Assembly (NCBI RefSeq): GCF_963920485.1
Contig: NZ_OY986431.1
Coordinates: forward strand, 2,170,001-2,234,000
Source of the DNA: Cyanobium usitatum str. Tous
Lineage (GTDB): Bacteria > Cyanobacteriota > Cyanobacteriia > PCC-6307 > Cyanobiaceae
Length of the DNA: 64,000 nucleotides
Reading direction: 5' to 3'
How positions within the stretch are numbered: position 1 is the stretch's first letter; each line of letters opens with the position of its first letter. Shown in pieces: positions 52,119-62,015 of the stretch. Made by a program: the position numbers and the translations under genes. Under the pieces are notes generated by a model, which was given only the letters and a program-made list of their open reading frames with translations, was not told the DNA's origin and did not search any database.

Positions 52119-53165
52119 TTAGGAGTGGTGACGCACGAAGTCAGGGGTGTCGAGCACGCGCTGCAGCCGCTTGTAATCCTCAAGCACCATGCCGCAGCCG
52201 TTCACCACGCACAGCAGCGGGTCTTCTGCCACATGGGTAAGGATGCCGGTCTCGTGGCTGATCAGGTCGGTGATGCCCCGCACCTGGGCACCGCCGCCGG
52301 CCAGCATGATGCCGCGATCGACGATGTCGGCGGCCAGCTCAGGCGGCGTGCGCTCCAATGTGCGCTTTACGGCTTCCACGATCACGTTGAGGGGTTCGGC
52401 CATCGCCTCGCGAATATCACCGGCGCGAACGTTGATGGTGCGGGGCAGGCCGGAGAGCAGGTGCAGGCCACGCACGTCCATGGAGGTGTTGTCGTGGGCG
52501 TCGTCTGGGAAGGCCGAACCGATGCGGATTTTGATGTCTTCGGCGGTGCGCTCACCCACCACCAGGTTGTGCACCTTTTTGAGGTAAAGGCCGATGGCGT
52601 CGCTTAGTTCGTCGCCAGCCACGCGCACCGACTCACTAATGACTGTTCCGCCCAGGCTGAGCACCGCCACTTCAGTGGTGCCGCCGCCAATATCCACAAT
52701 CATGGTGCCCACCGCCTCGGTGACGGGCAGGCCCGCGCCGATGGCGGCCGCCACAGGCTCATCAATTAGGTGCACCTCGCGGGCGCCAGCCAGGCCGGCT
52801 TCCCGCACGGCACGGCGCTCCACACCTGTAACTCCACTGGGTATGCCGATCACCAGCCGGGGCGCCACGATGCCGCGGCCTTCATTGGCCTTGCGAATGA
52901 AGGTTTTGATCATCTGCTCGGCGGCGTCGAAGTCGGCGATCACGCCGTCACGCAGGGGCCGCACGGCGCGAATGTTGCCGGGGGTGCGGCCCAGCATCAT
53001 CTTGGCCTCATCGCCCACGGCCAAGGGCACACCCCGCTCCAGATCCATGGCCACCACAGAGGGCTCCTGGAGCACGATGCCTTTGCCAGACACGAAGATC
53101 AGCGTGTTGGCGGTGCCCAGATCAATACCGATATCGCGCGAAAACTGGAAACGACGGAAAAACAC
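52119..53165 (-). CDS. mreB: rod shape-determining protein MreB
   Basis: A 348-residue actin homologue: phosphate-1 loop IGIDLGTANTLIFVSGKGIV, phosphate-2 MIVDIGGGTTEVAVLSLGG and adenosine motif IMLAGGGAQVRGI. It polymerises under the inner membrane and guides lateral wall synthesis. First gene of mreBCD; the ssb gene diverges upstream. Confidence 0.97.
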   Translation of the reverse strand: MFFRRFQFSRDIGIDLGTANTLIFVSGKGIVLQEPSVVAMDLERGVPLAVGDEAKMMLGRTPGNIRAVRPLRDGVIADFDAAEQMIKTFIRKANEGRGIVAPRLVIGIPSGVTGVERRAVREAGLAGAREVHLIDEPVAAAIGAGLPVTEAVGTMIVDIGGGTTEVAVLSLGGTVISESVRVAGDELSDAIGLYLKKVHNLVVGERTAEDIKIRIGSAFPDDAHDNTSMDVRGLHLLSGLPRTINVRAGDIREAMAEPLNVIVEAVKRTLERTPPELAADIVDRGIMLAGGGAQVRGITDLISHETGILTHVAEDPLLCVVNGCGMVLEDYKRLQRVLDTPDFVRHHS

Positions 53166-53294
53166 GGACGCCCGGCCTGCAAGGGCCGAATCATACGAGG
53201 GTGTTACAGACGGCTCTAACGGTGGAACTAATGAAAGGTGGCAGCCGAACCGGGTGCCGCATCATTGATCCAACAGCAACAGGAGACATCAACC

Positions 53295-53696
53295 ATGGGC
53301 GTGAATTCCATCACCCTTGTCGGCCGGGCCGGCCGCGACCCCGAAGTCCGCTATTTCGAATCAGGCAGTGTGGTCGCCAACCTCACCCTCGCCGTCAACC
53401 GCCGCAGCCGTGACGACGAGCCCGACTGGTTCAACCTCGAAATCTGGGGCAAACAAGCCCAGGTTGCCGCTGACTACATCCGCAAAGGAGCCCTGGTGGG
53501 CATCATCGGCAGCTTCAAGCTCGACCGCTGGACCGACCGGGCCAGCGGTGAGGAGCGCACCAAGCCCGTGATCCGGGTAGACCGTCTAGAGCTCCTCGGC
53601 TCCAAGCGCGACGGCGAAGGGGGCGGTGGCATGGGAGCAGGCATGGGAGGAGGCTTCGGTGGTGGCTCCCCAAGCGAGGAGGAAGTGCCCTTCTGA
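53295..53696 (+). CDS. ssb: single-stranded DNA-binding protein
   Basis: A 133-residue OB-fold protein (NSITLVGRAGRDPEVRYFES, WFNLEIWGKQAQVAADYIRK) with a Gly-rich linker and the acidic tip EEEVPF that recruits partner proteins. Start at the ATG at 53295, preceded by AGGAG at 53281-53285; the open frame upstream is not conserved. Confidence 0.93.
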   Translation: MGVNSITLVGRAGRDPEVRYFESGSVVANLTLAVNRRSRDDEPDWFNLEIWGKQAQVAADYIRKGALVGIIGSFKLDRWTDRASGEERTKPVIRVDRLELLGSKRDGEGGGGMGAGMGGGFGGGSPSEEEVPF

Positions 53697-53724
53697 AGCC
53701 AGATGGCGGCCGGCCTGATCTGGC

Positions 53725-54384
53725 TCAGTGGGAATCGCTGTGCTTCTTCCAGATGCGCAGCCCCAGCCAGACGGCGCCGGCGGAGAGGGCCAGCGCCAGC
53801 ACCAACTTCACAGCCATGGCCACCGGCTCGATCCAGTGCTCCACATTTGTGTAGCCCTCACCCAGTGCTAGGCCCGCCAAGGTGAGTAGCAGGGTCCAGA
53901 TAAGGCTGCCAGCCGTGGTCCAGAGCAGGAACGGCGCGATGGGCATCATCTCGATGCCCGCAGGCACGGATATCAAGGTGCGGATGCCAGGCACCAGCCG
54001 GCCCCAAAACACCAAAGCGGTGCCGTATTTGGCAAACCAATCGCGGCTGCGGTGCAGCTCCTTAGGGCTGATGCCAATCCAGCGGCCGTGGCGCGCCAGC
54101 CATTGCTCCAGGCGCTGCTCGTTGATCAGCCGGCCGATGCCATACCAAGGCAAAGCCCCCAGCACCGTGCCGAGCAGCCCCGCCACAACTACTGGCAGCA
54201 GGGCCAATTGGCCCTGCTGCACATAAAAGCCCCCGAGGGGCATGATCAATTCGGAGGGGATGGGCGGGAAGAGGTTCTCAAGGAACATCGCCGCAAAGAT
54301 CGCTCCATAACCGAGCCAGGGATTGGCCTCCACTGCCGCACCGATCAGCTGAGGAAGCTGTTGCACCAGTTCGCCAATCCCCAT
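53725..54384 (-). CDS. DedA-family membrane protein
   Basis: A 219-residue membrane protein with the DedA/VTT signature: FLENLFPPIPSELIMPLGGF near residue 35 and FWGRLVPGIRTLISVPAGIE near 128. DedA proteins are linked to lipid flipping and envelope homeostasis. It ends near the ssb stop in convergent orientation. Confidence 0.9.
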   Translation of the reverse strand: MGIGELVQQLPQLIGAAVEANPWLGYGAIFAAMFLENLFPPIPSELIMPLGGFYVQQGQLALLPVVVAGLLGTVLGALPWYGIGRLINEQRLEQWLARHGRWIGISPKELHRSRDWFAKYGTALVFWGRLVPGIRTLISVPAGIEMMPIAPFLLWTTAGSLIWTLLLTLAGLALGEGYTNVEHWIEPVAMAVKLVLALALSAGAVWLGLRIWKKHSDSH

Positions 54385-54394
54385 CAGGCTCGCC

Positions 54395-55834
54395 TCAGTA
54401 GCGGTAGTGGTCGAGCTTGTAGGGCCCGGCTACCGGCACGTTGATGTAATCAGCCTGCTCCTGGGAGAGCTCGGTGAGCTTGGCGCCGATCTTGTCGAGG
54501 TGGAAGCGAGCCACCATCTCATCGAGGTGCTTAGGAAGCACATACACCTGCTTGGCGTACTCGTCGCCCTTGGTGAAAAGCTCAATTTGAGCCAGCACCT
54601 GGTTGGTAAAGGAGGCGCTCATCACAAAACTGGGATGGCCTGTAGCACAACCCAAATTCACCAAACGGCCCTCAGCCAGCAGGATGATTTTGTTGCCGCT
54701 AGGCAGCACGATGTGATCAACCTGGGGCTTGATGTTGTCCCAGGTGTACTGCTTGAGGGATGCCACATCGATCTCATTGTCGAAGTGACCGATGTTGCAA
54801 ACGATCGCCTGATTCTTCATCCGAATCAGGTGCTCGTGGCGGATCACCTTGAAGTTGCCAGTGGCAGTCACGAAGATGTCTACATCGCCCACCACGTCGT
54901 CAAGACGCACGACGCGATAGCCCTCCATCGCAGCCTGCAGGGCGCAGATGGGGTCAACTTCGGCGATCATCACCGTGGCGCCAAGTCCGCGCAGCGACTG
55001 GGCTGAGCCCTTGCCCACATCGCCGTAGCCAAGCACCAGGGCAACCTTGCCGGCCACCATCACATCAGTAGCACGCTTGATGCTGTCCACCAGGGATTCG
55101 CGGCAACCGTAAAGGTTGTCAAACTTGCTCTTGGTGACTGAATCGTTGACGTTGATCGCGGGGAAGGGCAGCTCACCGCTCTTCTGCATTTGATAGAGCC
55201 GGGCCACACCGGTGGTGGTCTCCTCGGTAACGCCCTGGATGTTGGCGTAGATGCGGGAGTAGAAGCCAGGCTGGGCAGCCAGCTTTTGGCGAATACTGTT
55301 AAAGAGGGCGGTTTCCTCTTCGTTGGAGGGGTTATCTAGAACTGAAGAATCGCTCTCAGCCTTGGTACCCAGCACCACGAGTCCAGTGGCATCGCCACCG
55401 TCGTCGAGAATCATGTTGGGGGTGCCGCCATCGCCCCACTCAAGGATGCGGTGGGTGAAAGCCCAATACTCATCAAGGGTTTCACCCTTGTAAGCAAACA
55501 CCGGCACGTTGGCCGCTGCAATCGCGGCAGCGGCGTGATCCTGGGTTGAGAAGATGTTGCAGCTGGCCCAGCGCACTTCCGCGCCGAGAGCGACCAAAGT
55601 TTCAATCAGAACCGCAGTCTGAATAGTCATGTGCAGGGAACCCGCAATGCGGGCGCCCTTGAGGGGCTGCTCAGCGCCAAACTTGGAGCGCAGGGCCATC
55701 AGGCCAGGCATCTCCGTTTCGGCAATTGCAATCTCCTTGCGGCCAAAATCGGCCAGGCCGAGATCGGCAATCACATAGGTATTAGTGCTTTGCAGCACGG
55801 GCGCGGAAGCCGTTGAGGCCGGTGAAGCCACCAT
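54395..55834 (-). CDS. ahcY: adenosylhomocysteinase
   Basis: A 479-residue NAD-dependent enzyme that splits S-adenosylhomocysteine. Seen are [20 protein letters not shown], the NAD loop [30 protein letters not shown] and the C-terminal KLDHYRY. I start at the ATG at 55834; the upstream open frame to 55930 is not conserved. It supports SAM-dependent methylation such as EgtD and thus cellular methyl cycling. Confidence 0.96.
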   Translation of the reverse strand: MVASPASTASAPVLQSTNTYVIADLGLADFGRKEIAIAETEMPGLMALRSKFGAEQPLKGARIAGSLHMTIQTAVLIETLVALGAEVRWASCNIFSTQDHAAAAIAAANVPVFAYKGETLDEYWAFTHRILEWGDGGTPNMILDDGGDATGLVVLGTKAESDSSVLDNPSNEEETALFNSIRQKLAAQPGFYSRIYANIQGVTEETTTGVARLYQMQKSGELPFPAINVNDSVTKSKFDNLYGCRESLVDSIKRATDVMVAGKVALVLGYGDVGKGSAQSLRGLGATVMIAEVDPICALQAAMEGYRVVRLDDVVGDVDIFVTATGNFKVIRHEHLIRMKNQAIVCNIGHFDNEIDVASLKQYTWDNIKPQVDHIVLPSGNKIILLAEGRLVNLGCATGHPSFVMSASFTNQVLAQIELFTKGDEYAKQVYVLPKHLDEMVARFHLDKIGAKLTELSQEQADYINVPVAGPYKLDHYRY

Positions 55835-55954
55835 GGGTTTTGTTTGGGGTACTGCTCGCTCCCGGCTGGGAGGGCGTGGTTTGGAAATATCTGCGGAGAC
55901 TCCGAGGCTTCGGGCTCGCTGAAAATGCAATCTACAAGGAGCCCCTCATTCCTT

Positions 55955-55996
55955 GTGACGCAATCCTCGTGATGCAAGCCCTGTGATGCAAGCCCT
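55955..55996 (+). repeat. three tandem 14-bp repeats over the tsaE start
   Basis: GTGACGCAATCCTC (55955-55968), GTGATGCAAGCCCT (55969-55982) and GTGATGCAAGCCCT (55983-55996) lie end to end; the last two are identical. The third covers the tsaE initiation codon, and the second contains another GTG/ATG pair in a different frame. Confidence 0.85.
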
Positions 55997-56423
55997 GAGA
56001 GATGCCGCCGCCACCCAGGCCTTCGGTCGGCAACTGGCGCTGCGTCTACCCGCTGGCAGCATCCTGTTGCTGGCAGGTGACCTGGGGGCCGGCAAAACCT
56101 GCCTGGTGCAGGGCCTGGCCGCCGGTCTCGGCATTGAGGAGCCAATCACCAGCCCCACCTTCGCCCTCGCCCAGCACTACCCGCTGCAGCCTGCCGGCGG
56201 CCTGGTGCACCTCGACCTCTACCGGCTGGAGCTGGCCGCCGCCGCCGATGAACTGTTTGCCCAGGAGGAGGAGGAAGCCAGAGCCCTAGGCGCCCTGCTG
56301 GCGGTGGAGTGGCCCGAGCGACTCAGCCGCCCGCCGGCCGGCTGCTGGCAAATCCAGCTCAGCTTGAGCGACCCCTCTAACCCAGAAGCTGGACGCCTAA
56401 TTGAGGTGCGCTCGCCGAGCTGA
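55986..56423 (+). CDS. tsaE: tRNA threonylcarbamoyladenosine biosynthesis ATPase TsaE
   Basis: A 145-residue P-loop ATPase: Walker A LAGDLGAGKTCLVQG, switch I-like ITSPTFALAQHYP, LVHLDLYRLE and the C-terminal AVEWPERLSR. It acts with TsaB and TsaD in making t6A37. The start is the ATG at 55986 or the GTG at 55983, inside a tandem repeat. The gap to ahcY is a divergent promoter region. Confidence 0.9.
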   Translation: MQALRDAAATQAFGRQLALRLPAGSILLLAGDLGAGKTCLVQGLAAGLGIEEPITSPTFALAQHYPLQPAGGLVHLDLYRLELAAAADELFAQEEEEARALGALLAVEWPERLSRPPAGCWQIQLSLSDPSNPEAGRLIEVRSPS

Positions 56424-56454
56424 TCGACCGGCCGGGGCAGCTTGTTGTTTTATT

Positions 56455-56484
56455 TAGCTAGCTAAGTCTTGGCTTAGCTAGCTA
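56455..56484. repeat. 12-bp perfect inverted repeat between convergent genes
   Basis: TAGCTAGCTAAG-TCTTGG-CTTAGCTAGCTA. It spans the stop codon of the Nudix gene (56474-56476) and lies 31 nt past the tsaE stop. No T run follows on either strand, so a role as bidirectional terminator is uncertain. Arms are AT-rich and unlike the surrounding sequence. Confidence 0.8.
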
Positions 56485-56905
56485 CCGCGAATGAAGTGCC
56501 TGCCCCCAGCAGTGCCGCAATGATCTGGGCATTGGCGACCGGGAAGGGATATTCGCCCAGCTGCTCAGGCCGCACCCAGCGCACCTGCTGGGAGGCCAGC
56601 GGCTGGGGCTCGCCGCTCAACCAGGTGCAGAGATGCACAACAAAGCACAACCTCTTATGGCTGTAGGCGTGCTCCACCACGATCAGCTCCGCGCCCACCT
56701 CAACCTCAATCGCCAGCTCCTCCTCCAGCTCACGGCGGATCGTTTCAACGATCAGCTCACCGGGCTCCTGCTTGCCGCCGGGGAATTCCCACAACCCCCC
56801 CAGCAAACCCTCATTGAGCCGCTGATCGATCAACACCTCACCGGCGCCGTTGCGCACCACCCCCACGCCGATCACCTGGAATGGCAACTCGCTGGGGGCA
56901 TCCAT
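56474..56905 (-). CDS. Nudix hydrolase, MutT-like
   Basis: A 143-residue protein with a complete Nudix box, GGKQEPGELIVETIRRELEE EL, and the MutT-like start VIGVGVVRNGAGEVLIDQR. Probably cleans up 8-oxo-dGTP or similar nucleotides. ATG at 56905; in-frame TTG and GTG codons upstream are weaker. The palindrome covers its stop. Confidence 0.88.
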   Translation of the reverse strand: MDAPSELPFQVIGVGVVRNGAGEVLIDQRLNEGLLGGLWEFPGGKQEPGELIVETIRRELEEELAIEVEVGAELIVVEHAYSHKRLCFVVHLCTWLSGEPQPLASQQVRWVRPEQLGEYPFPVANAQIIAALLGAGTSFAVAS

Positions 56906-56994
56906 CACCAAGTAGGAGCGGCATCGACGGCAGCGTAGACAGCGCCCCGTAAACGTTTATGGCTCGGCCAATTGAGCCCGAATATTTTGGAGCC

Positions 56995-58647
56995 ATGAGC
57001 TATCTGCCGACAGAACCCAACGACTTCGCCAGCAAAGCCATCGACGGCTTTGTAGCTGCCCATCCCCGCCACGTTCGGCGCACCGATGGCGGCGTGATCC
57101 GACTAGCACCGATCCCCGCAGGCCAGGTGGGTGTCGTCGTAGGCGGCGGCTCCGGCCACTATCCAGCCTTTGCCGGCCTGGTGGGCCGGGGTCTGGCCGC
57201 CGGCGCCGTTTGCGGCAACATTTTTGCTTCGCCCTCGGCAGGTCAGGTGCTGCGGGTGGGATCGGCCGTGGAACGCGGAGCAGGCCTGCTGCTGAGCTTC
57301 GGCAACTACGCCGGCGACGTGTTGCACTTCACGCTCGGAGCCGAAAGGCTGCGCCGCCAGGGAATCGACGTGCGCATCGTGACGGTCACCGACGACATCG
57401 CCAGCGCCCCCATCGACCAACCGGAATTGAGGCGTGGTATCGCCGGTGGCTTGGTTGTCTACAAGGTGGCAGGTGCCGCCGCCGAAGCCGGACTGCCCCT
57501 CGACGAGGTGGAGCGGCTGGCCCGCAAAGCCAATGGGCGCACCCGCACCCTTGGGGTGGCCTTCAGTGGCTGCACCCTGCCGGGAGCCAGCCAGCCGTTA
57601 TTTGAAGTGCCCAGCGGCCGCATGGCCATAGGCATGGGGCTGCACGGCGAACCGGGTCTGTCGGAAGGGCCCCTCACCGATGCCGACAACCTGGCGGCAC
57701 TGCTAGTGGAAAGGCTGCTGGCCGAGCGGCCGGCGGATGTGCCCGAGGACCAGCAACGGCTGGTGGTGCTGCTGAACGGGCTGGGCAGCTTCAAATACGA
57801 GGAAATGTTCGTGCTCTTCGGGGCCGTGAACCAGGAGCTCCTGGCCAGGGGCGTGGTGCTGGCCGACTGTGAGTGCGGCGAGCTGGTCACCAGCCTGGAT
57901 ATGGCCGGGGTGTCCCTCAGCCTCTGCTGGTTGGATGCGGAGCTGGAAGGCTTCTGGAACGCCCCCGCCGACAGTGCTGCCTACCGCCGCGGCGCCCTTA
58001 CCCCACCCCCCCAGGCCCAACACGACCTGCTGGACCGCTTCGAGGCTGTGGAAAAGGCCTTAGAGCAGCGGGTTGAGGAACTCGGGGCTCTAGATGCCGT
58101 GGCCGGCGATGGTGACCATGGCCTAGGAATGCTGCGGGGCATTCGGGGAGCCCGGCAGAGCGCCATACAGGCCTGCACCCGAGGCTGCAGCACCGGGGAA
58201 GTGCTCATGGAGGCTGGAGAAGCCTGGTCTGACCACGGCGGGGGCACTTCCGGAGCCCTGTGGGGTGGCGCCCTGCTGGCAGCCGGCAACTCGATAGCTC
58301 AGGCCAGCGAGGTAGGAGCTACAGAGATTGCAGCAGCTTTCGACGCCGCCCTGCAGGCCGTGATCAGCCTCGGCCAGGCGGCTCCCGGCGACAAAACCAT
58401 GGTGGATGCCCTCCAGCCCTACTGCCTAAGACTGCGCTCGGAGCTGCAGGCCGGAGTAGCCCTCGATCAAGCCCTACAGAACGCTGCGGAAACCTGCCTA
58501 CTGGCGGCAAAAGCCACAACAGAAATGCTGCCAAAAATTGGGCGTGCTCGCCCCCATGGCAGCCGCAGCCTGGGACATCCAGACCCGGGTGCCATGTCGC
58601 TGGCCTACTGCTTGATAGCAGCAACCCAGGATCAACCGGCTACGTAA
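56995..58647 (+). CDS. dihydroxyacetone kinase, fused DhaK-DhaL
   Basis: A 550-residue protein. The DhaK part has GGGSGHYPAFAG (the usual GSGHEP is GHYP here), NYAGDVLHF with the conserved Asp and the substrate-binding His in MGLHGEPG. The DhaL part has AGDGDHGLGM, GTSGALWGGALLAAG and GDKTMVDAL for ATP and metal binding. It phosphorylates dihydroxyacetone or a related ketose such as erythrulose with ATP. I start at the ATG at 56995 (MSYLPTEPNDF); an ATG at 56959 is possible. The 3' end overlaps the sigma factor gene by 16 nt. Confidence 0.9.
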   Translation: MSYLPTEPNDFASKAIDGFVAAHPRHVRRTDGGVIRLAPIPAGQVGVVVGGGSGHYPAFAGLVGRGLAAGAVCGNIFASPSAGQVLRVGSAVERGAGLLLSFGNYAGDVLHFTLGAERLRRQGIDVRIVTVTDDIASAPIDQPELRRGIAGGLVVYKVAGAAAEAGLPLDEVERLARKANGRTRTLGVAFSGCTLPGASQPLFEVPSGRMAIGMGLHGEPGLSEGPLTDADNLAALLVERLLAERPADVPEDQQRLVVLLNGLGSFKYEEMFVLFGAVNQELLARGVVLADCECGELVTSLDMAGVSLSLCWLDAELEGFWNAPADSAAYRRGALTPPPQAQHDLLDRFEAVEKALEQRVEELGALDAVAGDGDHGLGMLRGIRGARQSAIQACTRGCSTGEVLMEAGEAWSDHGGGTSGALWGGALLAAGNSIAQASEVGATEIAAAFDAALQAVISLGQAAPGDKTMVDALQPYCLRLRSELQAGVALDQALQNAAETCLLAAKATTEMLPKIGRARPHGSRSLGHPDPGAMSLAYCLIAATQDQPAT

Positions 58648-59660
58648 GCCTCAACCGCATCACTGATGCGGCGCAAGCCGGCCAACCCGTCACGCTCCAG
58701 GTTGCGCACCCGATCGCGGCTGATCCCCAGGATGCGGCCGATACCGGTGAGGCTCATCGGTTCGCCGCCCTCGGGGTTGTCGGAGCAAGGAATGCCATAA
58801 CGCATCTTCAGCACCCGCCCCTGCAGCTCCGGCAGTTGCTCCAGCAGCGCTCGCAGGTCGCCCTTCAGGCACTCGCCATCCACCCGGTCTTCAGGCAGCT
58901 CCGCGTCTCCTGCCAGTAGGTCCAGCAGTTCGGTGTCATCGCCGTCGCCCACCTTCGTCTCCAGGCTCACCGGTTGGCGAGCACGGCACAGCAGATCCTT
59001 CACCTCTTCTTCCGGCAGTTCCACCGCTTCTGCCAGCTCCGTCACCGTCGGCGTGCGCCCCAGCAGCTGGCTCAGTTCACGCTGGCCCTTCTTGAGCTTG
59101 TTCAGCGTTTCGGTGATGTGGATTGGCAGACGGATCGTCCGGCTCTTCTCAGCGATTGCCCGCGTAATCCCCTGGCGAATCCACCAATAGGCATAGGTTG
59201 AAAACTTGTAGCCACGGGTTGGGTCGAACTTCTCCACGCCGCGCACCAAGCCAATCGTGCCCTCCTGGATCAGGTCCAGCAGCTCCATATTCCGCCGCGT
59301 GTACTTCTTAGCCACGCTCACCACCAGCCGCAGATTCGCAGCCACCATCCGCTCCTTGGCCCGACGGCCCGCCTGCAAGCGCTTCTTAAGCAGGGGCGCA
59401 CTAAGCCCAGCAGCCTGGGCCAACTCCGCCTGGCTTGGCTTGTTGCCCAGCTGCACCTCCAACTCCTGCTCCAGCTCCTCCAAGCCCACCAGCTCCTGCA
59501 CCTGGCGGCCCAGCGTGATCTCCTGCTCATGGGATAGCAGCGGCACTCGGCCGATGTCCCGCAGGTAGCTGCGCACTAGGTCGCCGTCGGCCGCGGGCAT
59601 GGAGCGGGCAGCCTTGTCGGGAGCAGCTGCGCTGGGTGCAGTAGCGATGGCGACGACCAC
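58632..59660 (-). CDS. RNA polymerase sigma factor, group 2 (RpoD-related)
   Basis: A 342-residue sigma-70 protein with region 1.2 ([20 protein letters not shown]), region 2 ([45 protein letters not shown]), region 3 and region 4.2 ([20 protein letters not shown]). It lacks region 1.1, as do the cyanobacterial SigB-SigE type factors. Non-essential, stress or light-adaptive role is expected. Start at the GTG at 59660 or ATG at 59600. Confidence 0.92.
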   Translation of the reverse strand: MVVAIATAPSAAAPDKAARSMPAADGDLVRSYLRDIGRVPLLSHEQEITLGRQVQELVGLEELEQELEVQLGNKPSQAELAQAAGLSAPLLKKRLQAGRRAKERMVAANLRLVVSVAKKYTRRNMELLDLIQEGTIGLVRGVEKFDPTRGYKFSTYAYWWIRQGITRAIAEKSRTIRLPIHITETLNKLKKGQRELSQLLGRTPTVTELAEAVELPEEEVKDLLCRARQPVSLETKVGDGDDTELLDLLAGDAELPEDRVDGECLKGDLRALLEQLPELQGRVLKMRYGIPCSDNPEGGEPMSLTGIGRILGISRDRVRNLERDGLAGLRRISDAVEAYVAG

Positions 59661-59742
59661 GGCGTTAGGGCTTTGAAGATGTGTAAAGCCTAACCTGAAG
59701 AAGTGTTAACTCCTCTCAGAAACCCCAAAAAGGCTGCTGCGG

Positions 59743-61125
59743 CTAGCCAGGCGCCGCGCGTTGCAGCAGCCAGGAGGCGGTTTGCAGGTAGATGAACACC
59801 CCAGCGACGTCTGTAGCGGTGGCAATAAAGGGCGCTGACATCAAGGCCGGATCCAGGCCCAGGCGGTCAAACAGCAGTGGCAGCGCCGCGCCAGCCGTTG
59901 CAGCGAGGGTGGTAATCGCCACCAGGCTCAGGCCGGCGGCCATGGCCACTACCCAGCTGCCCGCCACGTAGGCGGCCCACGGCACCACCGCCAGCACCAT
60001 CAACAAGCCCAACAGGGCGCCGGCCACAGCCTCGCGCCAGATCGCCCGCCAGGCGCCCATCGCCTGAATGCGCTGGGTGCTCAGGCCCCGAATCACCACG
60101 GTGGAGCTCTGGGCTCCCACATTGCCGCCAGTGCCGATCAGCAGCGGAATAAAGGCGGCGAGCACCACCACCTGCTTGAGCACCAGCTCCTGGGAGGCGA
60201 TCACCGCCGAGGTGCCGCTGTTGGCCACCAGCAGCACCAGCAGCCACACCACCCGGCGCCGCGCCACGGTGAACAGGTTGCTCTGGAAGTAGTCGTCTTC
60301 ATCGCCAGCCTGCACGGCGCCGGCGGCGTAGAGGTCGCGGGTGGCCTCCTGCTCGATCACGTCGATGACGTCGTCCACGGTGACGATCCCCACCAGGCGC
60401 TGCTCCCGGTCCACCACAGGCACGGCCAGGAAGTCGTAGCGCTGGATAGCCCGGGCCACCTCCTCCTGGTCGGTGTCGGTGCCGACGCTCACCACATCGC
60501 GGGTCATCACATCGCCAATGCGCGCCTCGGGGTCGGCCGTGACCAGATCCCGCAGCGACAGGATGCCGGTGAGGTGGCGGGAGCCATCAGTGACATAAAG
60601 GGAATAGATGGTTTCGGTGTCGCGGGCGCGGCGACGCACGATCGCCAGGGCCTGGGCGGCGCTGTGAAACTCCTTGAGGTCGACGAATTCGGTGGTCATC
60701 AGCCGGCCCGCCGTCTCCGCCTCATAGCCCAGTAGTTGGGCGGTAACCCGCCGCTCCGCCGGGCTGAGTTCGGCCAGCAGGCGCCGCACCACCTTGGCGG
60801 GCAACTCATCAAAAAGCCGCACCCGATCATCGGGCGACATCTGCTCTACCAGCTCCAGCACCTCGCCGGAGCGCAGCCGCTCCAACAGGGTCTGCTGCAC
60901 GGCCGCATCGAGGTATTCGTAAACCTCAATGGCCTCATCTTTAGGCAGCAACCGAAAGGCCAGGGCCTGCAAGGTGCGCGGCAGGCTGCCGATCGCTTCG
61001 GCCGCGTCCACCTCCTGCACGGGGCCGAGCAGCAACTTGGCGCCGTCGTAGTTACCGGCCTCCAGCAGGCTTTCCAGCTGTTGGGCGACCACCTCGGCCA
61101 CCTGGATCCCATTGGCTTCGCTCAT
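59743..61125 (-). CDS. mgtE: magnesium transporter MgtE
   Basis: A 460-residue protein: cytosolic N domain (LPAKVVRRLLAELSPAERRV), two CBS domains (LTGILSLRDLVTADPEARIG, VGIVTVDDVIDVIEQEATRD) and five membrane helices with the ion-pathway motif IGTGGNVGAQSS. It is a Mg2+ channel gated by cytosolic Mg2+. ATG at 61125 chosen over the GTG at 61131. Confidence 0.95.
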   Translation of the reverse strand: MSEANGIQVAEVVAQQLESLLEAGNYDGAKLLLGPVQEVDAAEAIGSLPRTLQALAFRLLPKDEAIEVYEYLDAAVQQTLLERLRSGEVLELVEQMSPDDRVRLFDELPAKVVRRLLAELSPAERRVTAQLLGYEAETAGRLMTTEFVDLKEFHSAAQALAIVRRRARDTETIYSLYVTDGSRHLTGILSLRDLVTADPEARIGDVMTRDVVSVGTDTDQEEVARAIQRYDFLAVPVVDREQRLVGIVTVDDVIDVIEQEATRDLYAAGAVQAGDEDDYFQSNLFTVARRRVVWLLVLLVANSGTSAVIASQELVLKQVVVLAAFIPLLIGTGGNVGAQSSTVVIRGLSTQRIQAMGAWRAIWREAVAGALLGLLMVLAVVPWAAYVAGSWVVAMAAGLSLVAITTLAATAGAALPLLFDRLGLDPALMSAPFIATATDVAGVFIYLQTASWLLQRAAPG

Positions 61126-61212
61126 GGGCACCGCGACGCCGCAATTCTGAGTTTATGGGTCGCGGCTGCCTGCGGCTCGCTAAGGTCCGGCCACTTGATG
61201 ACACCCGCACCA

Positions 61213-61683
61213 ATGGCTATCTCCGTGAGCAATGTGGCCGTGCGCGACGCCAAAGGCGACGAGCGCAATTTGGGCGAATGGGCCGGCAAGGTGCTGCTGA
61301 TTGTGAACGTGGCCAGCCGCTGCGGCTTCACCCGCCAATACGCAGGCCTGCAGGCGCTTCAGGAGAGCTACGGCACCCAGGGCCTAGCCGTGCTCGGCTT
61401 CCCCTGCAACGATTTCGGCGCCCAAGAGCCCGGAACGCTGCCAGAGATCCAGCAGTTCTGCTCCAGCACCTATGGCGCCAATTTTGAGTTGCTCGACAAA
61501 GTGGTGATGGCAGAAGAGCCCTACACCACCCTCAGCCAAAGCGAGCCCGCTGGCCCCGTGGCCTGGAACTTCGAGAAGTTTCTAGTGGGCAAAGACGGCA
61601 CCGTGTTGGGCCGCTACAAGAGCAATGTGGAGCCCGATTCCGCTGAGCTGAAGGGCGCCATCGAAGCTGCCCTGGCCGCCTGA
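61213..61683 (+). CDS. glutathione peroxidase (thiol type)
   Basis: A 156-residue protein with the peroxidatic Cys37 in VNVASRCGFTRQY, the Gln in FPCNDFGAQEPG and the Trp in PVAWNFEKFLV. It has Cys, not Sec, as in cyanobacterial GPX-like enzymes that use NADPH or thioredoxin. An ATG at 61198 is an alternative start. It diverges from mgtE. Confidence 0.93.
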   Translation: MAISVSNVAVRDAKGDERNLGEWAGKVLLIVNVASRCGFTRQYAGLQALQESYGTQGLAVLGFPCNDFGAQEPGTLPEIQQFCSSTYGANFELLDKVVMAEEPYTTLSQSEPAGPVAWNFEKFLVGKDGTVLGRYKSNVEPDSAELKGAIEAALAA

Positions 61684-61692
61684 GCGGCGGAC

Positions 61693-62015
61693 TCAACCAG
61701 CCGGCACCCAGCCGCGGCGGTCAGCGGCCTGCACTTGCAGCCAGCGCTGGCCGGAGCTGCCCCGCCAGCTGCGCAACACCCGCAGGGGCTCGCCGGGCCC
61801 TAGTTGCTGCAAGGCAGGCGCCCGTTGTTCAGGGGCGGCCCGCAAGGCCACAGCGCGAGTGGAAATCAAGGGATCGCAGGCGCTGCGCCGCCGCACCTCA
61901 AGGGGCCTGCGATCAGCCCCGCCAGCCGGCAAGCCCACGGGGGTGATCAGGGCGAAACCAAGCAGGGCCGCCCAGCGCCAAGCTGCAGCAGGCTGCATCA
62001 TGCGGGTGCATGCCA

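Noticed and set aside
55835-55985. Possible SAH or SAM riboswitch upstream of ahcY
   Set aside because: The divergent leader has GC-rich inverted pieces but I could not match the conserved core of any known SAM or SAH riboswitch.
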